DNA of 64,000 nt, from assembly GCF_000816845.1 (NCBI RefSeq), contig NZ_CP006880.1, positions 372,001 to 436,000 on the forward strand, in the 5' to 3' direction. The position numbers and the translations under genes were made by a program. This document shows, piece by piece, positions 7,787-17,300 of the stretch (the first letter of the stretch is position 1; each line of letters opens with the position of its first letter). The stretch comes from Rhizobium gallicum bv. gallicum R602sp (GTDB lineage: Bacteria; Pseudomonadota; Alphaproteobacteria; Rhizobiales; Rhizobiaceae). Below the pieces are notes generated by a model. The model searched no databases and had not been told where the DNA came from. It saw nothing but the letters and a program-made list of their open reading frames with translations.

Positions 7787-9220
7787 TCATGATCTTGGGA
7801 CGCGCGACTTTCGGGGTTTGGCCTTGGCGGCCAGGGCGCCGGCGGAGCGGGCTCTGACTGCAGAGAGAAAAGAGGCGTAGCTCCAGGTCAGGTTCCGGAC
7901 GCTTTTCTCATAGCCAGTGGTTCCATCGAACTGTTCGCTCAGTTCATAGTGATCGCTGTGATAGACGATGGCGCGCAGCATGAGGTCAGACGAAGCCCGC
8001 AAGGCAACCGACGCGTCGGCGGCGCTGCTGGATGCGCCAAGACCCAGTTCCGCGAAGAAGGGTTCAGAAAACTGATCGAGAGGGATGGCGCTGCTGGCCT
8101 CGATGGCATTGGCAAGCCGATATTGAAACTCGGCGAAGTTAGCCGTGCACAGAGCCCAGGGATGCCCGCCGACCACCGGAGCCGCCACATCGCCATCGTA
8201 ATGGTCGCCTGGATAGCGCCCGAAGAGTGGACCGAGTCCTTTGGCCGCGTCGGCGCCATTGATCGGGTAATAGTTCGAAGACGAAGGATCGGCCCACTGG
8301 CGCCGCAGGATGGCCGCCGTTGCCAGAAGCTTGGTATCGGTCGGCTCGATCCCGCCATAGCAGACCGAAGAGACGATATCGATGTTGGCGTCGTAACCGG
8401 CTTGCGCTGCGGCATCCAGAACGCTCACATAGAGCTGCCCATTCCAGTGGGTAGCCAGCTGGATTTCCAGCCAAGAGATGGCATCGGCCACCCCGGCAGG
8501 CACCGCAATGCCAATCGTGTTTCTGGCAATTTCCCGGAAAAAGCGCAACTGTACGGCTCTTGCGAAAAAGGAATAGCCCTCATATTCCTCCCAGAGATTT
8601 GTGGTCTTGTTCTGATAAACTTCGAGAAGATAGGCGAGGTTAGTCTCGACCAATTGTTTGGCGATTGTCTGCGTGGCACCATCCAGCTGATCGAACAAGG
8701 TCAGGATCGCAATCGACTGAATGGCCGGCCCGTCATTCTGCTCCGACCACGGACGAACCTCACCAGTGATGGTGAAGCAGGCATGGCCAAGTGTGACAGT
8801 CGCGGAATTCTTCGCATTCGCCTGACAGAGCGCGGCGAAGTTCACGTAGTCGATCAGGCTCGGCACACCCCCACCCGGAACGAGCCGCAAGCCGGCGAGC
8901 GCGATCTCGATGGCCGTAATAGCTCCATCGCGGACCCAGTTGAAAACATAGTCCTGGTCGACACCCGGCGTGTTCGCTGGATAGGAGGGTGCGGCGATGA
9001 CGCAGCCCGGGACCGAAAAGACGCTGGACGATGCCGGATCCTCGATGACATAGCCATCGCTTGTGATGTTGCGCATCATCAGAAGAGAAAAATAGCGCGA
9101 CAATGCAACCAGATCGGTCTGCGCGAAGGCGGGCGCCGGTTTGACTGCAGGCGCATAAGCGCCGATAGTCGGGCCATAGGCCGGGTCCGCAACTGGCTGA
9201 CTCCATAATGCAACTGTCAT
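7787..9220 (-). CDS. GH15 glucoamylase-like glycoside hydrolase
   Basis: A 477-residue (alpha/alpha)6-barrel enzyme expected to release beta-glucose from the ends of alpha-glucans. Seen: DQDYVFNWVRDGA near 88-100, NLWEEYEGYSFF with the general acid at Glu211 or Glu212, GGIEPTDTK, a GDHYDGD segment, and the C-terminal LSEQFDGTTGYEKSVR with the probable catalytic base Glu429 followed by LTWSYA. All are family GH15 landmarks. No signal peptide is apparent, so it may be cytoplasmic, or exported in a way not visible here. It is the first gene of the operon with the GMC oxidoreductase, ferritin-like protein and FAD-SLDH subunit. The AT-rich region upstream holds its promoter. Confidence 0.88.
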   Translation of the reverse strand: MTVALWSQPVADPAYGPTIGAYAPAVKPAPAFAQTDLVALSRYFSLLMMRNITSDGYVIEDPASSSVFSVPGCVIAAPSYPANTPGVDQDYVFNWVRDGAITAIEIALAGLRLVPGGGVPSLIDYVNFAALCQANAKNSATVTLGHACFTITGEVRPWSEQNDGPAIQSIAILTLFDQLDGATQTIAKQLVETNLAYLLEVYQNKTTNLWEEYEGYSFFARAVQLRFFREIARNTIGIAVPAGVADAISWLEIQLATHWNGQLYVSVLDAAAQAGYDANIDIVSSVCYGGIEPTDTKLLATAAILRRQWADPSSSNYYPINGADAAKGLGPLFGRYPGDHYDGDVAAPVVGGHPWALCTANFAEFQYRLANAIEASSAIPLDQFSEPFFAELGLGASSSAADASVALRASSDLMLRAIVYHSDHYELSEQFDGTTGYEKSVRNLTWSYASFLSAVRARSAGALAAKAKPRKSRVPRS

Positions 9221-9544
9221 TGACTCACTCCAAAATCGAGACTTGCCGGGACCAGATAGAAGAAAAATCGCGGACGAACGGGCGGCGATGCGCTTCCAAT
9301 AATTTCCGTACAGCGTATTTATGGTTTCACGTCAGATGGTTAGCCGAGGTAGTTTACAGCCAGCCCCTCTGCACGACGACTTCCTCAAGAAACCCTCGAC
9401 CAAAGCGGGTTTCATAGATCATTTAGCGATGATGTGTTACATTCTTAGCTTGATCTGTGTTATTATGCAATGAAAAATTGTAGATATATCTTAAAATTAA
9501 AAATTATCATCAACCGCCAGTTAAGCTGTCAGATCCGAGAATAG
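9221..9544. other. AT-rich intergenic region upstream of the glucoamylase operon
   Basis: About 320 bases without a supportable gene. The stretch around 9420-9530 is clearly AT-rich compared with its surroundings, as expected for a promoter and for the edge of the neighbouring insertion-sequence remnant. No operator-like repeat was recognised. Confidence 0.5.
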
Positions 9545-10085
9545 CACCGCTCGGTGCCGGTCGCTCGCTTACGCCCGCGTCGCGCGCACCGTCAGCTTCT
9601 CCTCCCGATGGAGCCGGAAGAGCCGCTCGTGGTTCACAAGGTGTCCCTCGCGCCTGAGCAGCACATGAATGCGTCGATCTCCAAAGCGGCGACGTTGCGC
9701 CAAAACCTTCATTCGCTCGCGAAGGCCATGATCGTCGTCGCGTCTCATTTCATAACGGATCGTCATCCGGCAAAAGCCGATGGCTTTACACGCCCGCCGT
9801 TCGTTCATCCTATGTTGGCTCATCAGGTGCGCGAAAGCGTTGCATTGTCGCATTGTCGAGCATGGCATCCGCCAGTAGCCGTTTCAGCCTGGTATTCTCG
9901 TCCTCCAGCGTCTTCAGCCGTATGGCTTCGGACACGTCCATGCCGCCGAACTCGGCTTTCCACCTTTAGACGTTGGCGTCGCTGGCGCCGTGCTTGCGGC
10001 AAAGCTCAAAGACCGGCATGCCTGCCTCGTGCTCCTTCAATAGGCCGATGATCTGTTCGTCTGTGAAACGGTGCGCTTCATTTCC
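9545..10085 (-). mobile_element. dead IS3-family insertion sequence remnant (orfA and 5' part of orfB)
   Basis: On the minus strand the first part reads HRFTDEQIIGLLKEHEAG, the conserved start of IS3-group orfA, but the natural ATG is out of frame by one base, and a TAA at 9966-9968 interrupts it just before RWKAEFGG. The second part (9569-9868) reads NERRACKAIGF and VNHERLFRLHREE, the start of the orfB transposase, and ends after about 100 residues, before the DDE catalytic region. The element therefore cannot transpose by itself. It separates the glucoamylase operon from the NRPS/PKS cluster and may mark one border of that island. Intact terminal repeats were not identified. Confidence 0.8.
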
Positions 10086-10192
10086 TGGCCCTCTCAATAG
10101 GCCAGAGCTTACTTCAAAATGGAATATTTCAACCGGGCACGGTCACTGGTGAAGAGCGGGTTGCGCAAGAGCGCGTTCACCGGAACGGTCTT

Positions 10193-10206
10193 CGTGCTTC
10201 GGCACG
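10193..10206 (-). terminator. UUCG-type hairpin just after the NRPS stop codon
   Basis: CGTGC-TTCG-GCACG on the + strand, two bases from the NRPS stop at 10209. On the minus strand the loop reads CGAA. There is no clear T-run, so it may act as an RNA-stabilising 3' hairpin rather than a classical terminator. Confidence 0.35.
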
Positions 10207-10208
10207 CT

Positions 10209-13200
10209 TCACTCCCGCAGCGAAACTCTCGCTGACCTTCTCGCCAGCGCGGCGTTGTGCCGACGGCTCGCAGCATCGATGATCTTGTTGTTCGCTCTCT
10301 CCGTTCTTTCCGCTGAGCGATTGTTCAATAACCTCTCCACGTGCTCCGCCTGACCGATGATCGTCGTATGAACAAAAAGGTCAACGACGCTCACATCCAC
10401 GCCATACGCGTTAGACAATCGTCTTGCGAGTTCGACAGTCAACATGGATGAACCGCCAGCGAGGAAGAAGGAGAGGTCCAGCGGCGGCTGATCTATGCTC
10501 AAAAGAGCTGACCACATGGCGGCGATGCGATCACGGTTGCTTCCATCTGGCAGCTCGTTTTCCCTTTCCTGTGAGAACTGGGGGAGATCAACTGTTTGAA
10601 GCGCCTTGTAGTCTAGCTTTCCGTTGTAGGTGAGAGGCATTTTTGAAAGATAGACGAACTGTGAGGGGATCATGTAGTGCGGCAGAATTTCGGCCAATAG
10701 CTTTCTTACTTTGTAATCACGTTGCCGATTGATCGACCAACTCACCGATTGAGGCATCTGATGACCGAGGATCCGAGATAGATGTCTCCGCTCGAAGAGA
10801 GACGAGAAACTATCAAGCGGTGTTACGCAGAGATCGACACTGCCCTTTGTGATCGGTTCACTCCACATGATGCGAACTGCCCGCCGTTTTGCTGTTCCCC
10901 ATCTGCGAAAATCCTCAAGGGTAAGGTCTGACGTCGGAGTTAAGGGCAAAACTTGAGCTTCATCGCGCTCGACAGAGGCAATAGGGTCATGCTGTCTCTG
11001 TACCGTTTTGCCAAGAACTCGTGGGTTGGGGATCTGTCGCAAGATGAATGCGTCCGGAACCGTTTTCAGCCATTCCGACAGATCGCCCGCCTTCGGCACA
11101 TCTTTCTCGAAGTCGTAAACCGCCGCGACGTGGCAGGGGGTCCGTTCGTCCGAATCTAGATGCAATACTGCATCGTAACGAAAGCGCGTCATTTCATCAT
11201 CGCTTTCACCAAGTCGCAGATCCAAGTCGGTGGCAGCCACTCTTCGTTGGCTCTGTGTGATCCGTGCGAAGTCGGCCGGATCGAGCCAGAGCTCGCCACG
11301 GCCGATGGTCTTGATCCACTGTTCGACATCTGCATCACCACTGCCGTCATTTGTGGCAGCCTCCGCGGCAATGCGTGCCATAACCGGCTTCATGGATGCG
11401 GCAGGAATGTCGCCAACGACGATCTTTCCACCATGTCGGCAAAGCGCAATCGCCTGCTGCAAAACGGCGGCCAGATAGTCTTCGTCTGGAAAGTACTGGA
11501 CTACGGAATTCAGCAGGACGAGGTCAAAAGGCCCTGACACAGCGCTGCGAATTTCGTTGGCCGGCACGCAGGACAATTGCCAGCGGGGGGATTGTCCAAA
11601 TTGCTGCGCCAGCCGCTTTTGGGCTGCTGCGACAGCCGCACTCGACAGATCACAGCCCTGATATTCGACCAGGCCTTCCCTTAAGAGGCGCTCGCCAAGT
11701 AAGCCCACGCCGCAGCCGATATCGAGGACACTGCCGGGAGAAAACCCTAAGACGCGATCTGCGGTTGCCTGCGCCCACGCCTTGATTTGGGTTTCGCCGA
11801 TCGGTTTTCCGGTGAAGGTCGATGTATATCCCGTTCCCTCGGCAATACTTGTTTGCCCATGGAGGTCATAGGCCGCATCCCAGACCGCGCCCCAGCTCTC
11901 GACCCTCTCGTCAAGCTGCGGAGCAACAATGAACGCGGTCAGGCACTTTTCACTCGACCTCGTTTCAGTGAGCTTGACTGCCGATTGTTCTACGAACGGC
12001 AGACGATCGAGCGCTCTTTCGATTTCTCCAGGCTCGATACGAAACCCGTTTAGCTTCACCTGGCGATCTTTGCGTCCGACATACATCAAACAGCCATCAT
12101 TGCGCTCGACGACCAGATCGCCCGTCATGAAGCGGTCAAACGGCCCGTTCTCCAACGCACTTGTGAATTTCCCTTCATTCAGGTCCGGGCGTCGGAAATA
12201 ACCTCCACTTACACCGGGGCCATCGATGCGCAGCTCACCATCCCCGAGTTCGCCATCGGCCTTCTCAATCGCGTAGCTCGTCCCTGGCAAAGGATAGCCA
12301 ATTGGCACCGCTTTTCCGGGATCTGCAAAATCTGCTTCCGAGATGCAATGGTAGAACGACCAAATGGTCGTCTCGGTCGGGCCATAGAGGTTCCATGCGG
12401 CCTTTGAACGATCGAATAATTCTCGGGCCAATTGGGTCGGGAGAACTTCTCCTCCGCAGATGGCGCCGACATTGCAGTTTGGAATCCAACCCGAGGAAAC
12501 GATCATGCGCCACATAGCTGGTGTTGCCTGGATCAGGCATCGCTCTCGCCCTTCCACGAGCTTGATCAGGGCATCGCTGCTTCTCGATTGATGATCATCG
12601 GCAAGAATCAAGGTACCGCCATTGGCCAGCGGAAGAAGCAGCTCAAGCACAGAAATATCGAACCCAAACGTCGTCGCCGCCAGGATCCTGTTCCATCTGC
12701 GAAAATCCACGACCTGGTCGATCGCATCCAGGAAGTAGTCGAGATTGCACCGTCTAACCATCACGCCCTTGGGCTGGCCGGTCGATCCGGACGTGAATAT
12801 GATGTAAGCCAACTCCTGCTCATCGAAAGCAGCGACTGGCAGAATGGGATTGCCAGCAAAGCCAATTTCGTTCAGCCGCATGCGGTTGCGGGCGGGAAAA
12901 TCGCTGCCATGAAGTTCGTCATCGACGATCAACAGATTGAGATCAGCCAATTCGGCAACCAGTCTGTTTCTTGCTTTTGGCGAATCCAAGGGCAATGGGA
13001 CAAACGCGGCCCCGACATTTAGAGCTGCGAGAATCGCAGCAACCATGTCGGGAGAGCGTCGAAGATGGATGCCGACGCGCGAACCGACATAAATGCCGGC
13101 TGCGAGAAAATGCTTGGATATTGCAGCCACGCGAGCGGCGAGGTCTTCATAGGTGGTAACTTCGCCGTGAAACTCTATCGCTGGGTGATCAGGAGTTCGC

Positions 13201-13244
13201 CAGCTGAATTCTTGAATTTTGCGCAGCAAGTTTAAGTCGGCCAT
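10209..13244 (-). CDS. NRPS: glycine-type adenylation domain interrupted by N-methyltransferase, plus PCP
   Basis: A 1011-residue assembly-line protein. Seen: A domain with the ATP loop TSGSTGQPKG (151-160), YGPTETT (287-293) and A8 near 390-410; a SAM methyltransferase with VLDIGCGVG (506-514) inserted between A8 and A9; LPHYMIP and NGKLDY with Lys876 closing the A domain; a PCP with FFLAGGSS, where Ser933 is the likely phosphopantetheine site. Pocket residues by alignment with GrsA are D196, I197, L200, Q239, I262, G264, L286, I294, W295 and K876, one conservative change from the known glycine code DILQLGLIWK. There is no condensation domain. The ATG at 13244 has GGAG nine bases upstream. 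It should load glycine, N-methylate it and pass it to the PKS encoded upstream in the operon. Confidence 0.9.
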   Translation of the reverse strand: MADLNLLRKIQEFSWRTPDHPAIEFHGEVTTYEDLAARVAAISKHFLAAGIYVGSRVGIHLRRSPDMVAAILAALNVGAAFVPLPLDSPKARNRLVAELADLNLLIVDDELHGSDFPARNRMRLNEIGFAGNPILPVAAFDEQELAYIIFTSGSTGQPKGVMVRRCNLDYFLDAIDQVVDFRRWNRILAATTFGFDISVLELLLPLANGGTLILADDHQSRSSDALIKLVEGRERCLIQATPAMWRMIVSSGWIPNCNVGAICGGEVLPTQLARELFDRSKAAWNLYGPTETTIWSFYHCISEADFADPGKAVPIGYPLPGTSYAIEKADGELGDGELRIDGPGVSGGYFRRPDLNEGKFTSALENGPFDRFMTGDLVVERNDGCLMYVGRKDRQVKLNGFRIEPGEIERALDRLPFVEQSAVKLTETRSSEKCLTAFIVAPQLDERVESWGAVWDAAYDLHGQTSIAEGTGYTSTFTGKPIGETQIKAWAQATADRVLGFSPGSVLDIGCGVGLLGERLLREGLVEYQGCDLSSAAVAAAQKRLAQQFGQSPRWQLSCVPANEIRSAVSGPFDLVLLNSVVQYFPDEDYLAAVLQQAIALCRHGGKIVVGDIPAASMKPVMARIAAEAATNDGSGDADVEQWIKTIGRGELWLDPADFARITQSQRRVAATDLDLRLGESDDEMTRFRYDAVLHLDSDERTPCHVAAVYDFEKDVPKAGDLSEWLKTVPDAFILRQIPNPRVLGKTVQRQHDPIASVERDEAQVLPLTPTSDLTLEDFRRWGTAKRRAVRIMWSEPITKGSVDLCVTPLDSFSSLFERRHLSRILGHQMPQSVSWSINRQRDYKVRKLLAEILPHYMIPSQFVYLSKMPLTYNGKLDYKALQTVDLPQFSQERENELPDGSNRDRIAAMWSALLSIDQPPLDLSFFLAGGSSMLTVELARRLSNAYGVDVSVVDLFVHTTIIGQAEHVERLLNNRSAERTERANNKIIDAASRRHNAALARRSARVSLRE

Positions 13245-13276
13245 CTTACATTCTCCAGCGAGAGCGTTGCGATGAA

Positions 13277-14335
13277 TTAGTGGGAGAGCGATGCGGCAAC
13301 CCGCGATCGGACGGGATCGGAGACCCATTTCGTCCAGGTCGTCTGATGATTTCTCAGAAAATAAAGTGCGGTCTCGTCAGGCGTGGCCCTTTGCTTATGC
13401 ATGTAAGCCGCAAGCTCGCCCATCGTCTTGGAACCGATGAACATGGCCCGCAGGAAGGCTACGACGTCCGGGTTTTCACCGACCATTTTCTTCGTCGCAT
13501 ATTTCAGGATTGGAATAGTCTCATAGGCGCAAGCTCGTTCAGCCGGAACGCCAGGCTGAAACGGCGTGAGCAGCTTTTCGATTGCAGCCCAGCAAGCGGG
13601 GTCGTAAGCAGGTTCCTTCAGAAGCGTCAGGTCGATCATGGTCGGCAGCGCACTGGGAGCCCAATAATAGGTTATGAACGGACGCCCCGCCTCGTATTCC
13701 TTCAGAATGGTTTCGTTCAGCTCATTTTCTGTTTTTGGTTCGATGGATTTGAGATCATTATCCAGCCCGTATGTCGCAAGCTTGATCAGGTTAATCTCCC
13801 TGCAAGCCCAGCCGGGTATGCAATTGATGAATTTGGATTGCCTGTCCGGATCGCGTTCGCGAAATGCTTGAAGATATTTGCGAAGATCCTGAACGCTGCT
13901 AAGATCGGGGGCGAGGGGCTTGATGCCTCGGGCGGCATCTCCTTTGATGACATAGGTGGGAACATAAAAGCCCTGCGAGGCACTCTCGTAAGTTTCGCCG
14001 AGCTCGACAATCTTGCCGTCTGTAACCTGTGCGCTCACCCATTCCGCCATGAGGTTGTTGTACATTTCCAGATTGACGTCCATCGTTCCGCTTCTCATCG
14101 CGTTTTGCATTTTCGGAACATTGGAATCGACGTCCACGGCTTGGCGCCCGAAGCCGTGCTTGATCATGTAAATGGCAATCGCGTTGCTGATTTGGATGTT
14201 CTCCCATCCCCCGTCGTAGAACGTGATCGGCGCTGATTGTGTCTGCCCCAAAACGCGTTCTGGGCTTAACGAGAACATCATCACAAATGAAAGTGCGGCA
14301 ACGTTGATCGTGGCATTCATCAGTTTCAACGACAT
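13277..14335 (-). CDS. betaine/choline-type ABC substrate-binding protein (OpuAC/ProX family)
   Basis: About 352 residues with an N-terminal hydrophobic signal sequence ending near ERVLGQTQS, so the protein is periplasmic. Seen: DGGWENIQIS at the mature N-terminus, DVNLEMYN, QGFYVPTYV and a C-terminal-lobe TYYWAPSALP. These match the pattern of glycine-betaine/carnitine/choline binding proteins, whose aromatic residues cage a quaternary amine. The start at 14335 has GGAG six bases upstream, better than the ATG at 14347. No permease or ATPase gene accompanies it. It is sandwiched, same strand, between the PKS (24 bases downstream of its stop) and the NRPS gene, so it is surely part of that operon. 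A role in recapturing, sensing or supplying the product or a methylated precursor is inferred. Confidence 0.85.
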   Translation of the reverse strand: MSLKLMNATINVAALSFVMMFSLSPERVLGQTQSAPITFYDGGWENIQISNAIAIYMIKHGFGRQAVDVDSNVPKMQNAMRSGTMDVNLEMYNNLMAEWVSAQVTDGKIVELGETYESASQGFYVPTYVIKGDAARGIKPLAPDLSSVQDLRKYLQAFRERDPDRQSKFINCIPGWACREINLIKLATYGLDNDLKSIEPKTENELNETILKEYEAGRPFITYYWAPSALPTMIDLTLLKEPAYDPACWAAIEKLLTPFQPGVPAERACAYETIPILKYATKKMVGENPDVVAFLRAMFIGSKTMGELAAYMHKQRATPDETALYFLRNHQTTWTKWVSDPVRSRVAASLSH

Positions 14336-14358
14336 CGGAATCTCCATTTGAAAAACAG

Positions 14359-17300
14359 TCAGTTGGACGAAACAATCCTGATGTGACGTGGCCTTGCCTG
14401 AGAGGCATATCCCAGAAGAATTTGGGCAGCTGTCTCGATCAGAAAGGAGCTATGGGTTTCCATGAAATAGTGGTCGCCCGGGCAGAAATGGGTGTCTAAC
14501 GGCAACATGGATTGCTCGCTCCACGCCAGGATATGTTCGCCGGTCGTGTAAGGATCGGCCCGACCGCCAATTGCCGTGATGGGCGTGGCAAGGGGGTGTT
14601 TTGGCTGATAGATGTAGCTGTTGTTAAGCTCGTAGTCGGCTTTGATGACGGGGAGCATGAGAGACAACAATTCGGCATCCTTGAAGAGAGCCTTGTTGTT
14701 TGCGAAGTTGACATCCTTAAGCATGTCAATGAAATCCTCTTCGGCTGCAGCTCCGGAACGAGCTGCCGTCGCACCGAATTGGACAGCGTCAATAGCCGCC
14801 TGTCGTTCATTATAGATCTGCGGAGCTCTCGACCCGGCGACGAACAGATGAAGCGGATGCAATCGATACTCGCGCTCCAAGCGATGGGCGAGTTCGAAAG
14901 CCTGGATACCGCCTACGCAATGACCGAAGAAGGCAAATGGCCTATCGAGGTAGTCAACCAAGACAGGCGTCAGCTCATCAACGAGATCATGCATCCTCGT
15001 ATGCGGCCGCTCAGCCAGCCGTGAGCCTCTTCCGGGCAATTGAACGATAGCCACTTCGATGTCATCTGGAAGTTGGTCGGCCCAGCCATTGAAGACGGCC
15101 GGTCCTCCGCCGGCATACGCGAAGCAAACAAGCTGCATGCTCGAATTTTCACTCCGCCTTGGAATGATCAACGGTTCACGTCGAGCAGGAAGAACTGAAG
15201 ACGGCGGAGCAAGGCGCACACCCGTTTGGGTTTCCAGTTGATCGAGGATTATCTTGGAGATGTCGGCGATCGAGGCACCGGAAAAGAGCGGGCCAAGGGG
15301 TAGGACCACGCCGAGTGCCTTCAGGGCGTCACGCAATTCCAAGGTGGTGAGAGAATCGAAACCCAGCCGATTGATCGGTTTGTCTATCGTAACCGATTTC
15401 GGGGATGTACCAAGGGTCTTTGCGACGATCGCGGAAATACTCGAAACGACAAAATCCGTCCGCTCCTCGATGGGAAGCGCGGCCGCTTCGTCTTTAAACG
15501 GGCGTTTGGCTGTTCGTCCAGTGCCGACAGCGCTTGTCTGTTTGTGGCTTGTTACTGACGAAAATAGCGGCGGAATTCGTTGATTGAACTGGTCGAGATA
15601 GCTTTGCCAGACGATTGGAAAGGCGCCGTAGACTCCCGAGAGGCCGAAAAGGCGCGAAAGCTTCTCTACCCCTTCATCGGGGGAAAATTCCCGAATGCCC
15701 ATGGCGGCAAGACGCGCTTTCTGTCGGGCACCGAGAGAGGCCGACATTCCGTCACCTGCCCAGGGCCCCCAACAGATCGCAAGCGCCGGGAACCCCTCGC
15801 AAACGCGCTTCGTCACGATTGCTTCCATGGCGGCATTTGCGGCCACATAAGCAGCCTGCCCCTTGAACCCCAGCATGGATGACAGAGAGGAAAAGCAGAT
15901 GAAGAAATCCATCTCGCACGAGCGCGTGAGTTCATCGAGCACGAGCGTCCCATGAAGTTTTGGCCTCAAGGCTCTGTCGAGGGCGTCATGGGCAACATCC
16001 GCAATCATGCCATTTTCATTGACGCCAGCCGCGTGAAAGACGCCCCTTAACGGGAAGCCCGATACCTCAATATCGGAAAAAATCCGCGCCATATCCGCGC
16101 GGGACGCTACGTCGGCCCTTTCGAAGCGAAGGTTTGGAATGCGTTCTCGAAGGGCTTTCAGTTCGCTCCGCTTGGTTTCGTCTTCGAGCGACCTGCCGAT
16201 GAGCAGAATGTTTTTAGCGCCGCAATCTGCAAGCCATCGCACCAGCGATCTTCCGACGCCGCCAAGTCCGCCCGTGACGAGATAGGTGGCATCATCCCTG
16301 AAAGCGAGCGACCGCGACTCTGCTAGTTCCACATCCTCAAGTCGGGCAACAAAGCTGCTTCGGCGTCGAAGTGCCGTCTGGTCGGCCAAATCACCGCGTA
16401 AAAGCCGTGCGACTACAAGATCCGTCGAGGATTGGTCGAAGTCGATCACACTGTGCCATATGTCGCGGTGCTCCTGCCCGAACACCGTCGCGACAGACCA
16501 AATGGCGGCCTGGGCGGGCACGACAGGAAGATCCTGGTGATCGATGCTGACCGCGTTGCGCGTCAAGATCTGGACCTTGAGGTCTATAGAGCCATCGAAG
16601 GCGGACGCGTCGCGCACAAAGCGTAGCGCATCAAAGATCCCTTGAGTGGCATCTGGTCCCGCCTGCGGCGCTGTTTCACCGTCTTCCTGTGACGACGCGA
16701 AGGCCACGTAAATCAGTCGGCATTCCGGGGCGTCTTTTCCGGTCGTCGTGTGGCGGAGCAGCGCCTGAATGTCAGCGATATTGATTTCGTTGAGATACAT
16801 CACGATTGGCCTGTGGCGGCCCCAACGCACTGTCTTTGCCGCTTCGGCGGTAATTTTTCGCTCAAGCAGGTTGACCAGTTCGGTTGCTGCAGTGTCCGCG
16901 CCACCACATACGAGGAGGATCTGGGGCAGCGGGCTGTCTGCTGAACGATCCGCCTGTTCTTCAGGACGCCAAAGCGTTCGATGAAACCATCTCTCATCGA
17001 CCTTATCGTCAACGCCCGGCCAATATCGCTGTCTTTGGAATGGATAGCTTGGAAGAGGAATACGCCGTCCCTTCCTGTCCTCGTAAATGGCCGCCCAATC
17101 AATCCCCGCGCCACTTTCAAAGAGTTGAGCCAAAGCAAGCGCATCCTGCTCGCAATCATCCACGTTCTCACTCAATGCTGTAATCCAGGCAGTGTTTTGG
17201 ATTGCCGGTCGATCGCTGGCGCACATTTTACCGAGATTTGAAAGGACGGATTTGGGGCCAATTTCCAGGAATGTCGTTACACCCAGTCGCAACGCGGTTT

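Noticed and set aside
7949..9208. 419-codon + strand frame opposite the glucoamylase gene
   Set aside because: Antisense shadow of a clear GH15 gene; sequence is Arg/Gly-rich and lacks domains.
16700..17200. Possible dehydratase domain between AT and KR of the PKS
   Set aside because: No HxxxGxxxxP motif; the segment looks like the structural half of the KR, so no double bond is predicted.
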